Shown: positions 34,985 through 45,184, counted from the first letter of the stretch. The stretch is 64,000 nucleotides of DNA from Sphingomonas sp. Leaf17 (GCF_001421505.1 NZ_LMKL01000005.1:124001-188000); one strand, 5' to 3'. The notes: generated from the sequence alone by a model not told the origin. A program made the numbers and translations.

Positions 34985-36420
34985 GCAGTGGTCTCCATCA
35001 AATCGCGGACGTCGGCCAGTCGGCCAGTCACCGCCGCCGCCGCCGCCATCGCCGGCGAGACGAGGTGGGTGCGCGCGCCCGGCCCCTGCCGCCCGACGAA
35101 ATTGCGGTTGCTGGTCGAGGCGCAGCGTTCGCCCGGCGGCACCTTGTCCGGGTTCATCGCCAGGCACATCGAACAGCCCGGCTCGCGCCACTCGAAACCG
35201 GCCTGCACGAACACCCGGTCCAGCCCCTCGGCCTCGGCCTGACGCTTGACGAGGCCCGACCCCGGCACGACGAGCGCGCGGACGCCATCCGCGACATGAC
35301 GACCGTTCGCCACGGCGGCGGCGGCGCGCAGATCCTCGATCCGGCTGTTGGTGCAGCTGCCGATAAAGACATGCTGCACCGGCACATCCTGCATCCGCGT
35401 GCCAGGCGTCAGGCCCATATAGTCCAGCGACTTCTGCGCCGCCGCCTGTTTCGACGGATCGGCAAAGCTGGTCGGCTCGGGCACGACGCCGGTGATCGGC
35501 ACAACGTCCTCGGGACTGGTGCCCCAGGTCAGCGACGGCGCGATGTCGTCGGCGTGAAGGTAGACGACCTTGTCATAGACGGCACCCGGATCGGTCGCCA
35601 GCGTCCGCCACCACGCGACCGCCCGGTCCCAGTCCGCACCCTTGGGGGCCATCGGGCGACCCTTCAAATAGGCGAAGGTCGTGTCGTCGGGCGCGATCAG
35701 GCCGGCGCGCGCGCCCCCCTCGATCGACATGTTGGCGATGGTCAGGCGGCCCTCGATCGACAGGTTCCGGATCACCTCGCCGGTGAACTCGATGATGTGG
35801 CCGGTGCCGCCCGCCGCGCCGATCCTGCCGATGATCGCGAGGATCACGTCCTTGGCACTGACGCCGAAGCCCAGCGTCCCGTCGACGCGGACCTCCATCG
35901 TCTTCGCCTGTTGCAGCAGCAGCGTCTGGGTGGCGAGCACATGCTCGACCTCGCTGGTGCCGATGCCGAACGCCAGCGCGCCCAGTGCCCCGTGTGCCGA
36001 CGTATGACTGTCGCCGCAGACCAGCGTCGTGCCGGGCAACGTGAAGCCCTGTTCCGGGCCGACGACATGGACGATACCCTGCGCCGCCGCCGTCGCGTCG
36101 ATATAGTCGATGCCGAATTCGGCGGTGTTGCGGCGCAGCGCGTCAAGCTGTTGCGCGCTCTCCTTGTCGGCGATCGGCAACACACTGCCCGCCGCATCGA
36201 CGCGCGGCGTGGTCGGCAGATTATGGTCGGGCACCGCCAGCGTCAGTTCGGGCCGGCGCACCGTGCGCCCGGCGGCGCGAAGCCCCTCGAACGCCTGTGG
36301 GCTGGTCACCTCGTGGACGAGATGGCGGTCGATATAGATGAGGCACGTCCCGTCGTCGCGGCGTTCGACGACGTGGGCGGCCCAGATCTTTTCGTAAAGC
36401 GTTTGGGGACGGCTGGCCAT
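34981..36420 (-). CDS. leuC: 3-isopropylmalate dehydratase large subunit
   Basis: [4Fe-4S] aconitase-family subunit. The 479-residue protein shows the cluster-binding IGSCTNSR and [10 protein letters not shown], plus [20 protein letters not shown] at the N-terminal side. Its stop overlaps the start of a lactonase-like gene instead of leuD. No leucine attenuator is visible in the 74 bases upstream. Confidence 0.97.
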   Translation of the reverse strand: MASRPQTLYEKIWAAHVVERRDDGTCLIYIDRHLVHEVTSPQAFEGLRAAGRTVRRPELTLAVPDHNLPTTPRVDAAGSVLPIADKESAQQLDALRRNTAEFGIDYIDATAAAQGIVHVVGPEQGFTLPGTTLVCGDSHTSAHGALGALAFGIGTSEVEHVLATQTLLLQQAKTMEVRVDGTLGFGVSAKDVILAIIGRIGAAGGTGHIIEFTGEVIRNLSIEGRLTIANMSIEGGARAGLIAPDDTTFAYLKGRPMAPKGADWDRAVAWWRTLATDPGAVYDKVVYLHADDIAPSLTWGTSPEDVVPITGVVPEPTSFADPSKQAAAQKSLDYMGLTPGTRMQDVPVQHVFIGSCTNSRIEDLRAAAAVANGRHVADGVRALVVPGSGLVKRQAEAEGLDRVFVQAGFEWREPGCSMCLAMNPDKVPPGERCASTSNRNFVGRQGPGARTHLVSPAMAAAAAVTGRLADVRDLMETTA

Positions 36421-36494
36421 GATGGCGGCGGGTTAACCGATAATGACCGCAGACGGAACCACCGCTGCCGCTTTCTTGCGCCGGACTGCCGATT

Positions 36495-37358
36495 TTATCG
36501 CGGCGGCGGCATCGTCCGGTTCAGGAACGCCACGCTGTCGGCCAGCACCGGCGCCTTCCCGCGAAACGGCTTGGACAAGGCCATCGCGACATTCTCGTGG
36601 GTGAGGCCGGGATAGTCGCGAAGCTCCACCAGCGCGCCAGCCGCGCGCAGGCGGTTCGCCAGATTGACCGCGTTGTACGGCCGGACCACGCTGTCCCTGT
36701 CCGACGTCACCAGCAGCATCGGCGGCGCGTCGGCGCGCGCATAATGAATCGGCTGGGTGGTCAGCGGATCGGCCACCCCGGCCATCGCATCGGCTGCGCT
36801 TTGGGCGGTGAAGGGATAGAAATCATACGGCCCCGACAGCCCGACCGCCGCCCTGATCGTCGTCGGCGCGACGCCCGCCGCGCGCAGATAGCGCGGATCG
36901 AGCGCCAGCATTGCCGCGATATACGCCCCGGCGGAATGGCCGGCGACGGCAATCCGGTCCGGGTCGCCGCCAAAGTCGCGGATGTGATCGCGGGTCCAGC
37001 GCACCGCCTGCGCCCCGTCCTCCAGAAACGCCGGGAAACGCACCGCCGGCACCTTGCGATAGTCCGGCACCACGACGACGAACCCGCGCGTGGCAAAGGC
37101 GCGTCCGGCAAAGCTGTAGCCAGCCCGCGTTCCCGACGTCCAGCCGCCGCCATACCAGAAGATCACGACCGGCAACGGCTTCTGCACCCCCGCCGGTCGC
37201 CAGACGTCCAGCGCCTGCCCGTGCGAACCGAACGCCACGCCCTCGCCCGCCCGCTGCACGCCCGAGCCGCCGCCGACCAGCCCGTCGGCCGCTGACAACA
37301 GCCCCGGGCCGCTACACCCGCCAAGGACCAGCGCCAGCGCGAGCGCCGCCCGCTTCAC
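36495..37358 (-). CDS. Alpha/beta-hydrolase lipoprotein (esterase)
   Basis: A 287-residue serine hydrolase of the BD-FAE/carboxylesterase type with a lipoprotein signal (lipobox LGGC, C15). The oxyanion motif is in [13 protein letters not shown], the nucleophile S142 in AGHSAGAY, a candidate Asp in [10 protein letters not shown] and His in LTHENVA. Its start overlaps the CoA-transferase subunit gene scoB by 4 bases, so it belongs to that operon. Natural substrate unknown. Confidence 0.88.
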   Translation of the reverse strand: MKRAALALALVLGGCSGPGLLSAADGLVGGGSGVQRAGEGVAFGSHGQALDVWRPAGVQKPLPVVIFWYGGGWTSGTRAGYSFAGRAFATRGFVVVVPDYRKVPAVRFPAFLEDGAQAVRWTRDHIRDFGGDPDRIAVAGHSAGAYIAAMLALDPRYLRAAGVAPTTIRAAVGLSGPYDFYPFTAQSAADAMAGVADPLTTQPIHYARADAPPMLLVTSDRDSVVRPYNAVNLANRLRAAGALVELRDYPGLTHENVAMALSKPFRGKAPVLADSVAFLNRTMPPPR

Positions 37359-38017
37359 GAGGTATAATGCGCCGTGGTTTTTGCCGCGACCTCATCGGCC
37401 GTCACGCCGGGTGCCAGTTCGATCAGCGCGAAGGGCGACTGGTGGTCGGGCCGGCGGAACACCGCCAGATCGGTCACGATCATGTCGACCACGTTCGCGC
37501 CCGTCAGCGGCAGGGTGCAGGACGGAATGAACTTCGGGCTGCCGTCCTTGGCGTTGTGGTCCATCACGACGATGATCTGCTTGACGCCGGCGACCAGGTC
37601 CATCGCCCCGCCCATGCCCTTGATCATCTTGCCCGGAATCATCCAGTTGGCGATGTCGCCATTCTCGGCGACCTCCATCGCGCCCAGCACGGTCAGGTCG
37701 ATATGCCCGCCGCGGATCATCGCGAAGCTGTCGGCCGAGCTGAAATAGGCGCTTTGCGGCAATTCGCTGATCGTCTGCTTGCCCGCGTTGATGAGGTCGG
37801 CGTCCTCCTCGCCCTCATAGGGAAACGGGCCGATGCCGAGCATCCCGTTTTCGGACTGCAACGTCACCGTCATGCCGGCGGGGATGTTGTTGGCGACCAG
37901 TGTCGGGATACCGATGCCCAGATTGACGTAATAGCCGTCGCGCAGTTCCTGTGCGGCGCGCGCGGCCATCTGGTTGCGATCCCAACCCTTGGGTTGCCCC
38001 GTGCCTTGATCCGCCAT
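37355..38017 (-). CDS. scoB: 3-oxoacid CoA-transferase subunit B
   Basis: Beta subunit of a succinyl-CoA:acetoacetate or related CoA-transferase, 220 residues. It holds the nucleophilic glutamate in QSENGML (E56), plus [15 protein letters not shown] and [12 protein letters not shown]. Its partner scoA is present but separated by the acid phosphatase gene. Substrate specificity cannot be resolved from sequence. Confidence 0.93.
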   Translation of the reverse strand: MADQGTGQPKGWDRNQMAARAAQELRDGYYVNLGIGIPTLVANNIPAGMTVTLQSENGMLGIGPFPYEGEEDADLINAGKQTISELPQSAYFSSADSFAMIRGGHIDLTVLGAMEVAENGDIANWMIPGKMIKGMGGAMDLVAGVKQIIVVMDHNAKDGSPKFIPSCTLPLTGANVVDMIVTDLAVFRRPDHQSPFALIELAPGVTADEVAAKTTAHYTS

Positions 38018-38020
38018 GTC

Positions 38021-38941
38021 TTACTCCTTGGTCGCGCCGGGATCGACCCAGCGCTGATCGGTGGGAAATACCGCGTCGTAATCGCCGGCCAGCGCGGTGC
38101 CGTAGACCGGGTTCGGCAGCAGGAACCAGCCATTGCCCCACAGGCCCGCCAGCGCCGGCGCGGAAACGGCGGCCCGCCGCTGCGCCGGGGTCAGCCCCGC
38201 GTTGAACAGGTCGGTCATGTCGCCAAGCTGGTCGCCGACCATCGCGATCACGCAGTAGCGCGCGGCGATGATCGCCCGGCGCGAATCCTTGGCCGACCCG
38301 CCGCCCGATCTCTTGGGCGCGTCACCCTTCAGGAACAGTGTCTCGCCGTGCTTCGCCGGCCCCAGCCCCGCGCGGGTCAGTGCCGCCTCGGTGTATCGCG
38401 CATTGGCGGCGGTGCGGTTGGAATTGAAGATCACCGTCACGCCCTGCGCACGGATCGCGGCCAGTGCCTCGACCGCGCCGGGCACGGGACCGGCCGCACG
38501 CCCGTCGCTGCGCTCCCACCGTTCCCACCGCGCCGAATCATAGGGCAGGCCGCTGGCCGCGTCGGCATATTCGTAACCGGTATTCAGCAGCACGGTCTCG
38601 TCGGCGTCGAGCACGATCGCTGGGCGCTTGCCCGCGCAGTCGACAAAACGCGGGTCCGCCAGCGTCGCACGGTCAGCGAACACCACCGACTGCGGGATCA
38701 TCCGCACGGTCGGCCCGCCGCCGACCGGCCAGTGCATCCGCACCTTGCCCGCGACATACGTCGTCAATGCGGCATAGGCCTGTCGGCTGATCGCCGCCGC
38801 CTCGCCCGATCCATAGAGATACTGCATCCCCGTCGGCACGCCGCGCACCGCCGGTGGTGCCGCCACGGTCACCGGCGCGACGCTGATGCACCCCGACAGC
38901 GCGGCCGCGAGGCCAAGCGCGGCACAGCCCCGACGCATCAC
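38021..38941 (-). CDS. Lipoprotein e(P4)-type 5'-nucleotidase/acid phosphatase
   Basis: A HAD-superfamily, outer-membrane-type phosphatase of about 306 residues. The lipobox LSGC places the lipid-bearing cysteine at 18. The HAD motif I D112-x-D114 is in [11 protein letters not shown], with FNSNRT and GDQLGDM as later motifs. It resembles the e(P4) family that releases phosphate from nucleotides or NMN in the periplasm. Start is GTG at 38941 or the ATG three bases on, both overlapping the scoA stop. It lies between the two CoA-transferase subunit genes. Confidence 0.9.
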   Translation of the reverse strand: MMRRGCAALGLAAALSGCISVAPVTVAAPPAVRGVPTGMQYLYGSGEAAAISRQAYAALTTYVAGKVRMHWPVGGGPTVRMIPQSVVFADRATLADPRFVDCAGKRPAIVLDADETVLLNTGYEYADAASGLPYDSARWERWERSDGRAAGPVPGAVEALAAIRAQGVTVIFNSNRTAANARYTEAALTRAGLGPAKHGETLFLKGDAPKRSGGGSAKDSRRAIIAARYCVIAMVGDQLGDMTDLFNAGLTPAQRRAAVSAPALAGLWGNGWFLLPNPVYGTALAGDYDAVFPTDQRWVDPGATKE

Positions 38942-39657
38942 GCGGTCGCGTCCTCGCGTTTGCGGGTCAGCCGGAACTCGATCTTCTTGTCATAGGGGCT
39001 GCCCACGATCATCCGCTTCACATAGATGCCGGGCAGGTGGATGCAGTCGGGGTCGAGGCTGCCGACCGGCACCACCTCCTCGACCTCGGCGACGCAGATC
39101 CTGCCCGCGGTCGCCATCGGGTGGTTGAAGTTGCGCGCGGTCTTGCGGAAGATCAGATTGCCGCTTTCGTCGGCCTTCCACCCCTTGATGATCGACAGGT
39201 CGGCGCGGATGCCGCGTTCGAGGATGTAATCCTGCCCGTCGAACGACTTGACCTCCTTGCCCTCGGCCACCTGGGTGCCGACGCCGGTCCTGGTGTAGAA
39301 GCCGGGAATCCCCGCGCCCCCTGCCCGGCAGCGTTCGGCCAGCGTCCCCTGCGGACAGAACTCGACCTCCAGCTCGCCGCTCAGATACTGCCGCTCGAAC
39401 TCCTTGTTCTCGCCGACATAGCTGGAGATCATCTTCTTGACCTGACGCGAGCGCAGCAGCTTGCCCAGGCCTTCATTGTCGATGCCCGCATTGTTCGACG
39501 CGATGGTCAGCCCGGTCACGCCGCTCGCCTGGATCGCGTCGATCAGGCGTTCGGGAATCCCGCACAGGCCGAACCCGCCGGCGCAGATCGTCATCCCGTC
39601 ATGAAGCAGGCCATCGAGCGCGCTCGCGGCGTCGGAATACAGCTTCTGCATCGGCAT
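38938..39657 (-). CDS. scoA: 3-oxoacid CoA-transferase subunit A
   Basis: Alpha subunit of the CoA-transferase, 239 residues. The CoA-binding [16 protein letters not shown] and [20 protein letters not shown] motifs are typical. It is the first gene of a four-gene minus-strand operon (scoA, phosphatase, scoB, esterase), each with overlapping or near-touching junctions. Confidence 0.95.
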   Translation of the reverse strand: MPMQKLYSDAASALDGLLHDGMTICAGGFGLCGIPERLIDAIQASGVTGLTIASNNAGIDNEGLGKLLRSRQVKKMISSYVGENKEFERQYLSGELEVEFCPQGTLAERCRAGGAGIPGFYTRTGVGTQVAEGKEVKSFDGQDYILERGIRADLSIIKGWKADESGNLIFRKTARNFNHPMATAGRICVAEVEEVVPVGSLDPDCIHLPGIYVKRMIVGSPYDKKIEFRLTRKREDATA

Positions 39658-39735
39658 ATCCTATCCTGTTGCGGATCAGCGATTAGGCGGGGCGCGGGCT
39701 GGCGGTCAAGCGACCCGCGCCCGTCTCATCGCCCC

Positions 39736-40434
39736 TCACACCGCAGTCCCGACCAACCGCCCGATCGCAAAGGTCACCGCCAGCGCCGGCGCGCCCCAGA
39801 ACGCGACCCGCACCGTCGCCCGCCCCAGCGGCGCACCCCCCGTCCGCGCGCCGACCGCGCCAAGTCCCGCCAGCAACAGCAGGGTCACGACCGGCACCAG
39901 CCAGGCCAGCAGGGTGGGCGGGGCCAGTAGCGCGACCGCCAGCGGCACCGCCGCTCCGACGGCGAAACTCGCCGCCGACGACAGCGCCGCCTGCACCGGT
40001 CGCGCCGCCATCGCATCATGGATGCCCAGTTCGTCGCGCAGATGGGCGCCCAGCGCGTCATGCTCCATCAACTGGCCGGCGACCTGCCGCGCCAGCCCGG
40101 CCTCGACGCCCCGGGCGCGGTAGATAGCGGCCAGTTCCTCATGCTCGCCCGCCGGGTCCAGCGCGAGTTCGGCCTCCTCGCGCCCGCGATCGGCGGCCTC
40201 GGTATCGGCCTGGCTGCTGACCGAGACATATTCGCCGGCCGCCATCGACATCGCGCCCGCCACCAGCCCGGCGGTACCGGTCAGCAGGATCGTGGCGCGG
40301 TCCGACCCCGCCGCCGCCACCCCGACGATCAGGCTGGCGGTCGAAACGATCCCGTCATTGGCCCCCAGCACCGCCGCGCGCAGCCAGCCGACCCGGCTGA
40401 CAAGGTGGCGTTCACCATGGTCGATGCGGCTCAT
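39736..40434 (-). CDS. VIT1/CCC1 family iron or manganese transporter
   Basis: A 232-residue vacuolar-iron-transporter homologue. The N-terminus DHGERHLVSRVGWLRAAVLG leads into GANDGIVSTASLIVGVAAAG, then membrane helices, and the cytosolic metal-binding region (QADTEAADRGREEAELALDP and EHEELAAIYRARGVEAGLA) is complete. C-terminal helices finish the fold. The start at 40434 is the family-typical position. It probably lowers cytoplasmic Fe2+/Mn2+ by exporting it. Confidence 0.9.
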   Translation of the reverse strand: MSRIDHGERHLVSRVGWLRAAVLGANDGIVSTASLIVGVAAAGSDRATILLTGTAGLVAGAMSMAAGEYVSVSSQADTEAADRGREEAELALDPAGEHEELAAIYRARGVEAGLARQVAGQLMEHDALGAHLRDELGIHDAMAARPVQAALSSAASFAVGAAVPLAVALLAPPTLLAWLVPVVTLLLLAGLGAVGARTGGAPLGRATVRVAFWGAPALAVTFAIGRLVGTAV

Positions 40435-40546
40435 GCTGGGCTGGCTTTCACGGGAGGGGTAATGGTGCGTTGGTCTAGGCCGCGCGGGGGTAGCGGACAA
40501 CTGCGGCGACAGGTCTGCAGGCAACGCATAACACACGTCACACTAC

Positions 40547-40651
40547 TTCCCCGGCGAAGGCCGGGGTCCATTGGGGAATACGCCAGTGACGGCGGACCGG
40601 AAGCCGTTACAATAGACAGTGCGACTGGGCCCTGGCCTCCGCCGGGGAAGC
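40547..40651. repeat. Palindromic repeat (TTCCCCGGCGAAGGCCGGGG family)
   Basis: Left arm TTCCCCGGCGAAGGCCGGGG and right arm CTCCGCCGGGGAAGCA form a long inverted pair around a variable middle. The same arm sequence occurs at 47684-47790. Confidence 0.7.
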
Positions 40652-40773
40652 AAGGGCAGGTAACCGCAAACCGCCGTCACCCTCCCCCCCACACCACCAC
40701 CATACCGTAGCAGACCATTCCCATGCGCCGGCGACAGCCGTGGTGCCGACCGTCCAACGCGACGGCGAGGCCG

Positions 40774-40858
40774 TTCCCCCGCCAAGGCGGGGGTCCAGGC
40801 CCACTTATCCGGAACGCCATTGTCTTGCCTGGCGCTGGATCCCCGCCTGCGCGGAGAA
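40774..40858. repeat. Related inverted repeat
   Basis: Left arm TTCCCCCGCCAAGGCGGGGG, right arm GGATCCCCGCCTGCGCGGA. Same architecture as the 40547 element with diverged arms. Confidence 0.55.
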
Positions 40859-40923
40859 ACCACGCGGGCGAGCCGCCGCATCCCGTCTCGACTTACCGCC
40901 CCGCGCCCGGCACAACACGCGGC

Positions 40924-42585
40924 ATGACCCAACGTACCGGTGGCCGCATCCTCGTCGACAACCTGCTGGCGCAGGGGTGCGACCGCATCTTCACCGTGCC
41001 GGGGGAGAGTTTCCTCGCCGTGCTCGACGCGCTGCACGACACGCCGGCGATCGACCTGGTGGTGTGCCGGCAGGAGGGCGGGGTCGGGTTCATGGCCTGC
41101 GCCGACGGGGCGATGACCGGGCGGCCCGGCGTCGCCTTTGTCACGCGCGGTCCCGGCGCGACGAATGCGTCGATCGGCGTCCATGTGTCGCGGCAGGATT
41201 CGCAACCGATGATCCTGTTCATCGGCGATGTCGACCGGGGCACCCGCGACCGCGAGGCGTTTCAGGAGGTCGATTTCGCCGCGATGTTCACCCCACTCGC
41301 CAAATGGGCAGCGCGAATCGACGATGCCGCGCGGATCCCCGAATATGTCGCGCGCGCCCATGCCGTGGCCATGAACGGACGGCCCGGACCGGTGGTGCTG
41401 GCGCTGCCCGAGGACATGCTGCTCGATCGGGTCGATGCGATCGACCGGCCTCGCGTCGAGCGGCTGGCGCAAGGCTGCGACCCGCGCGCGATGGAGCGGC
41501 TGGCCGACATGGTCGCCACCGCCGACAACCCGCTGGCCATCGTCGGCGGCGCAGGGTGGGACGCCGCCGCGTCTCAGGCGTTCGCCGACTGGGCGACGCG
41601 GATCGGCCTGCCCGTCGCCGCCGCCTTCCGCCGGCAGGATGCGATTCCCAACGCCTGCCCGGTCTATGCCGGCAATCTGGGCTATGGTCCCAACCCGGCA
41701 CTGGTCGCGCGCGTGAAGGCCGCCGACCTGCTGCTGGTCGCCGGGCCGCGGCTGGGGGAGGCGACGACCGATGGCTACACGCTCGTCACACCCGAGCATC
41801 CCGGCCAGCGGCTGGTCCACGTTCATCCCGATCCGGGCGAGCTTGGCCAGACCTATCGCACCGATCTTGCGATCTGCGCCGACATGGCGAGCTTTGCCGA
41901 AGGGTGCCTGATGATCGACCGGGCGGTGCTGGCCAGCGGCATGGCCGCGCACGAGGACTGGGTGGCCTGGTCAACGCCAGCGCCGCGCGCCGTGACGATG
42001 GATCTTGGCCCCTGCGTCACGGCGATGCGCGACGCGTTGCCGGCCGATGCGATCATCTGCAACGGGGCGGGTAATTACAGCGGATGGTGGCATCGCTACT
42101 GGGCCTATGCCGGACCGGGATGCCAGCTGGCCCCGACCGCCGGCGCGATGGGCTATGGCGTCCCCGCCGCCACCGCCGCCGCATTGCGCCACCCCGGCCG
42201 CATGGTCGTCGCGCTGGCGGGCGATGGCTGTTTCCTGATGAACGGGCAGGAGCTGGCGACCGCCGTCGCCCACGGGGCCGACATGCTGGTCGTCGTGGTG
42301 GACAACGGCGCGTACGGCACGATCCGCATGCATCAGGAGCGCGAGTTTCCCGGCCGCGTCACCGGGACCGCGCTTGCCAACCCCGATTTCGCCGCGCTCG
42401 CCCGCGCCTATGGCTGCTGGGCGGAGGCGGTCGATACCACCGCCGGGTTCGCGCCCGCGCTGGACCGCGCGCTTCGGGAAACCGGCGTGCGGCTGCTGCA
42501 CCTGAAGACCGATGTCGATGCGATCACCGCCGCCACGACGCTGACCGCGATTCAGGCTGCGCACGCCGGAAAGCCCGGACGTTGA
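40924..42585 (+). CDS. Acetolactate-synthase-like TPP-dependent enzyme
   Basis: A 553-residue thiamine-diphosphate enzyme of the acetolactate synthase large-subunit superfamily. The N-terminal catalytic Glu region is in VCRQEGGVGFMACADG, and the TPP/metal motif GDGCFLMNGQELATAVAHG ends with VVDN. The ATG at 40924 is preferred; the frame upstream runs through repeat sequence. No small regulatory subunit is adjacent, so it may be a glyoxylate carboligase- or sulfoacetaldehyde-type enzyme rather than the biosynthetic isozyme. The DUF2254 gene follows by 11 bases. Confidence 0.88.
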   Translation: MTQRTGGRILVDNLLAQGCDRIFTVPGESFLAVLDALHDTPAIDLVVCRQEGGVGFMACADGAMTGRPGVAFVTRGPGATNASIGVHVSRQDSQPMILFIGDVDRGTRDREAFQEVDFAAMFTPLAKWAARIDDAARIPEYVARAHAVAMNGRPGPVVLALPEDMLLDRVDAIDRPRVERLAQGCDPRAMERLADMVATADNPLAIVGGAGWDAAASQAFADWATRIGLPVAAAFRRQDAIPNACPVYAGNLGYGPNPALVARVKAADLLLVAGPRLGEATTDGYTLVTPEHPGQRLVHVHPDPGELGQTYRTDLAICADMASFAEGCLMIDRAVLASGMAAHEDWVAWSTPAPRAVTMDLGPCVTAMRDALPADAIICNGAGNYSGWWHRYWAYAGPGCQLAPTAGAMGYGVPAATAAALRHPGRMVVALAGDGCFLMNGQELATAVAHGADMLVVVVDNGAYGTIRMHQEREFPGRVTGTALANPDFAALARAYGCWAEAVDTTAGFAPALDRALRETGVRLLHLKTDVDAITAATTLTAIQAAHAGKPGR

Positions 42586-42596
42586 GCCACTGGTCG

Positions 42597-43829
42597 ATGA
42601 TCCTGACACGGATCATGCGGAAGATCTGGTTTCGCGCCGCGATCATCAGCCTGCTCAGCGTCGCGCTGGCGATCCTGGTGGCGGTCGGCACGCCGTATCT
42701 GCCCTACGAGCTACGCGGCGACCTGGGCCAGAACGCGGTCGGCACCATCCTGCAGATCATGGCGTCGAGCATGCTGGCGGTCACGACCTTCTCGCTGACC
42801 GCGATGGTCAGCGCCTATTCGTCCGCGACCCAGCTGGCCACGCCGCGCGCCACGCAGTTGATGATCAGCGACCCGACGTCGCAGAACGCGCTGTCGACCT
42901 TCCTTGGCGCGTTCGTGTTCTCGATCGTCGGCATCATCGGCCTGCAGACCAGCGCCTATGGCCATGACGGGCGGATCATCCTGTTCGGGGCGACCGTCGT
43001 CGTCGTGATCTGGGTGGTCGTCACGCTGCTGCGCTGGATCGCGCACATCACCGCGTTCGGCCGGATGTCCGACGTGATCGACCGGGTGGAAAGCGCAGCC
43101 TGCGACGCGATGGCCGGTTTTGCCGCCGACCCCGACCTTGGCGGCAAGCCCGCCGTGCCGATTCCCGACGCCGCCCGCCCCGTGCACGGCGATACGACGG
43201 GTTATGTCACCCATGTCGATATCGAGGCGCTCGGCCGGCTGGCAACGCGGGCCGACTGCGTCATCCACGTCACCACCCTGCCCGGCACCATGGTTCATCC
43301 GCGGCGCGAACTGGTGCGGGTGGAGGGTGCGATCGACGACGAGCTGGGCGACACGATCCGCGGGGCGTTCACCGTCGAACGTCACCGGACGTTCGATCAG
43401 GATCCGCGGCTTGGCCTGATCGCCTTGTCGGAAATCGCCAGCCGCGCGCTGTCGCCCGCCGTCAACGACCCCGGCACCGCGATCGAGGTGCTGAACGCCC
43501 TGCTGCGCGTCCTGCTGAAGCTGCCGCCGCAGGAACCCGGCAAGCCGGGCAGCGCGGACCGCCCGCGCGTACACCTCATCCGGCCGACCTTCGACGATAT
43601 GCTGACCGACGCGTTTCGTCCGATCCAGCGCGACGGCGGATCGAATGTAGAGGTAATGATCCGGATGACCGGCACGCTGGCCGCCCTGCATGCCGGGCTG
43701 CCACGCAGGCAAAGCCTGATTCGCCAGTCCGCTGAAGCCTGCGCCACACGGGCCAGGCGGCTGATCGACGATCCCGACGATCTGGCCGCGTTCGAGGCGG
43801 CGCATCGCGAATACTGGCCGGCGGGCTGA
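42597..43829 (+). CDS. DUF2254 family membrane protein
   Basis: A 410-residue protein with helices at residues 10-30 (WFRAAIISLLSVALAILVAV), ILQIMASSMLAVTTFSLTAMV, LGAFVFSIVGIIGL and IILFGATVVVVIWVVVTLL, followed by a large cytoplasmic domain ending REYWPAG. It matches DUF2254, function unknown. The ATG at 42597 lies 11 bases after the TPP enzyme; a TTG at 42582 overlapping the upstream stop is an alternative start. A strong terminator follows. Confidence 0.88.
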   Translation: MILTRIMRKIWFRAAIISLLSVALAILVAVGTPYLPYELRGDLGQNAVGTILQIMASSMLAVTTFSLTAMVSAYSSATQLATPRATQLMISDPTSQNALSTFLGAFVFSIVGIIGLQTSAYGHDGRIILFGATVVVVIWVVVTLLRWIAHITAFGRMSDVIDRVESAACDAMAGFAADPDLGGKPAVPIPDAARPVHGDTTGYVTHVDIEALGRLATRADCVIHVTTLPGTMVHPRRELVRVEGAIDDELGDTIRGAFTVERHRTFDQDPRLGLIALSEIASRALSPAVNDPGTAIEVLNALLRVLLKLPPQEPGKPGSADRPRVHLIRPTFDDMLTDAFRPIQRDGGSNVEVMIRMTGTLAALHAGLPRRQSLIRQSAEACATRARRLIDDPDDLAAFEAAHREYWPAG

Positions 43830-43860
43830 TCCGCCTCTGCCGCTTCCTGCGCCACACGGA

Positions 43861-43895
43861 AAAGGCCGCCCCGGTTGCCCGGAGCGGCCTTTTTT
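43861..43895. terminator. Strong bidirectional intrinsic terminator
   Basis: AAAGGCCGC and GCGGCCTTT arms with the loop CCCGGTTGCCCGGA, then TTTTT on the plus strand and TTTTCC on the minus strand. It lies between the convergent DUF2254 and CsbD genes and can stop both transcripts. Confidence 0.92.
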
Positions 43896-43916
43896 ATTCT
43901 GCCTGGGAGCAGATGA

Positions 43917-44087
43917 TTAGATGTCGTCGCCGAGTGCGCCCTTGACCTTGCCGGCGGTCTGCTGGGCCTTGCCCTTGGCTTCCTGCTCGGCACCTTCGGC
44001 CTGGGTTTCGGGATTGTCCGACTTCTGCTTCAGGTTACCGATGGCTTCGTTGACGTTGCCTTTGATCTTGTCGACCAGTTCGCCCAT
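43917..44087 (-). CDS. CsbD family stress-related protein
   Basis: A 56-residue CsbD-like protein (MGELVDKIKGNVNEAIGNLK, continuing to KGALGDDI), largely helical and charged, of the general-stress type. The start at 44087 is chosen because GGAGG lies five bases upstream; the ORF extends further without a ribosome-binding site. Exact function unknown. Confidence 0.92.
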   Translation of the reverse strand: MGELVDKIKGNVNEAIGNLKQKSDNPETQAEGAEQEAKGKAQQTAGKVKGALGDDI

Positions 44088-44182
44088 GATGACCTCCATC
44101 GCGTATGCGGTACGACTGCCGTCCCGCTCGAATTCGCAGAGGTAAAACGGGCGACCCGTCGTCCGGTTCCGTGACAAATCCG

Positions 44183-45184
44183 TCAGATAAGCCCGGCCAG
44201 CGGACTTGACGGGTCGGCGTAACGACGCAGCCCCATGCGTCCGGCGCGATAGGCCAGCCGCCCGGATTCGACCGCCGCCTTCATCGCCGCCGCCATCATC
44301 ACCGGATCCTTCGCCTCGGCGATCGCGGTGTTCATCAGCACGCCCTCGCAGCCAAGCTCCATCGCCACGGCAGCGTCCGACGCGGTGCCGACCCCGGCAT
44401 CGACCAGCACCGGGATACCAACGCCCGCGCCCTCGACAATCAGGCGGATGGTGATGCGATTCTGAATGCCAAGCCCCGACCCGATCGGCGCGCCCAGCGG
44501 CATGATCGCCACCGCGCCCGCATTCTCCAGCCGCTTGGCCGCGATCGGATCATCGACGCAGTACACCATCGGCAGGAAGCCTTCCTTCGCCAGCACCTCG
44601 GTCGCGCGCAGCGTCTCGTGCATGTCCGGGTACAGCGTCTTCGCCTCGCCCAGCACCTCCAGCTTCACCAGATCCCAGCCGCCCGCCTCGCGCGCCAGCC
44701 GCAGCGTGCGGATCGCCGATTCGGCATCGAAACACCCGGCCGTGTTCGGCAGGTACGTCACCTTCTTCGGGTCAATGAAATCGGTCAGCATCGGCGCGTT
44801 GCGATCCGACACGTTCACCCGGCGCACCGCCACGGTCACGATCTCCGCGCCGCTCGCCTCCAGCGCGGCGGCGTTCTGCGCGAAGTCCTTGTACTTGCCG
44901 GTGCCGACGATCAGCCGCGAGCGGAAGGTGCGCCCGGCCACCGTCCAGCTGTCGTCCTGATGATCGCCACCGCCGACGAAATGGACGATCTCCAGCGCGT
45001 CGCCATCCTCGACCATGACCTGCGCCAGCGTGGAGCGCGGCACGACTTCAAGATTGCGTTCGACCGCGATCTTTTCCGGCGCGAGTCCCAGTTCGCTCGC
45101 CAGCGCCGCCAGCGACAGGCCTGCACCGACGCGCTTGTGCTCGCCATTGACGGTGATCGAAACGGTGCCATCGGTATGGGCCAT
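44183..45184 (-). CDS. thiG: Fused sulfur carrier ThiS - thiazole synthase ThiG
   Basis: A 333-residue fusion making the thiazole ring of thiamine. Residues 7-72 are ThiS (beta-grasp, ending [10 protein letters not shown]), and about 78-333 are ThiG (TIM barrel), with the Schiff-base lysine in [16 protein letters not shown] and [14 protein letters not shown] at the end. The start at 45184 has GGAA five bases upstream; another ATG at 45211 is in frame. A free C-terminal glycine is normally required on ThiS for thiocarboxylation, and here the GG is internal, so cleavage or a different mechanism is needed. aroQ is divergent. Confidence 0.93.
   Translation of the reverse strand: MAHTDGTVSITVNGEHKRVGAGLSLAALASELGLAPEKIAVERNLEVVPRSTLAQVMVEDGDALEIVHFVGGGDHQDDSWTVAGRTFRSRLIVGTGKYKDFAQNAAALEASGAEIVTVAVRRVNVSDRNAPMLTDFIDPKKVTYLPNTAGCFDAESAIRTLRLAREAGGWDLVKLEVLGEAKTLYPDMHETLRATEVLAKEGFLPMVYCVDDPIAAKRLENAGAVAIMPLGAPIGSGLGIQNRITIRLIVEGAGVGIPVLVDAGVGTASDAAVAMELGCEGVLMNTAIAEAKDPVMMAAAMKAAVESGRLAYRAGRMGLRRYADPSSPLAGLI

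Larger units (their letters stand above)
40435..40923. other. Gap with two palindromic repeat elements before the TPP enzyme gene
   Basis: This 489-base spacer has no supportable gene. It contains two inverted-repeat elements (40547-40651 and 40774-40858). No clear promoter motif could be assigned by eye. Confidence 0.5.

Noticed and set aside
36421..36494. Leucine attenuator upstream of leuC
   Set aside because: No leucine-rich leader peptide or terminator/antiterminator pair in the 74 bases.
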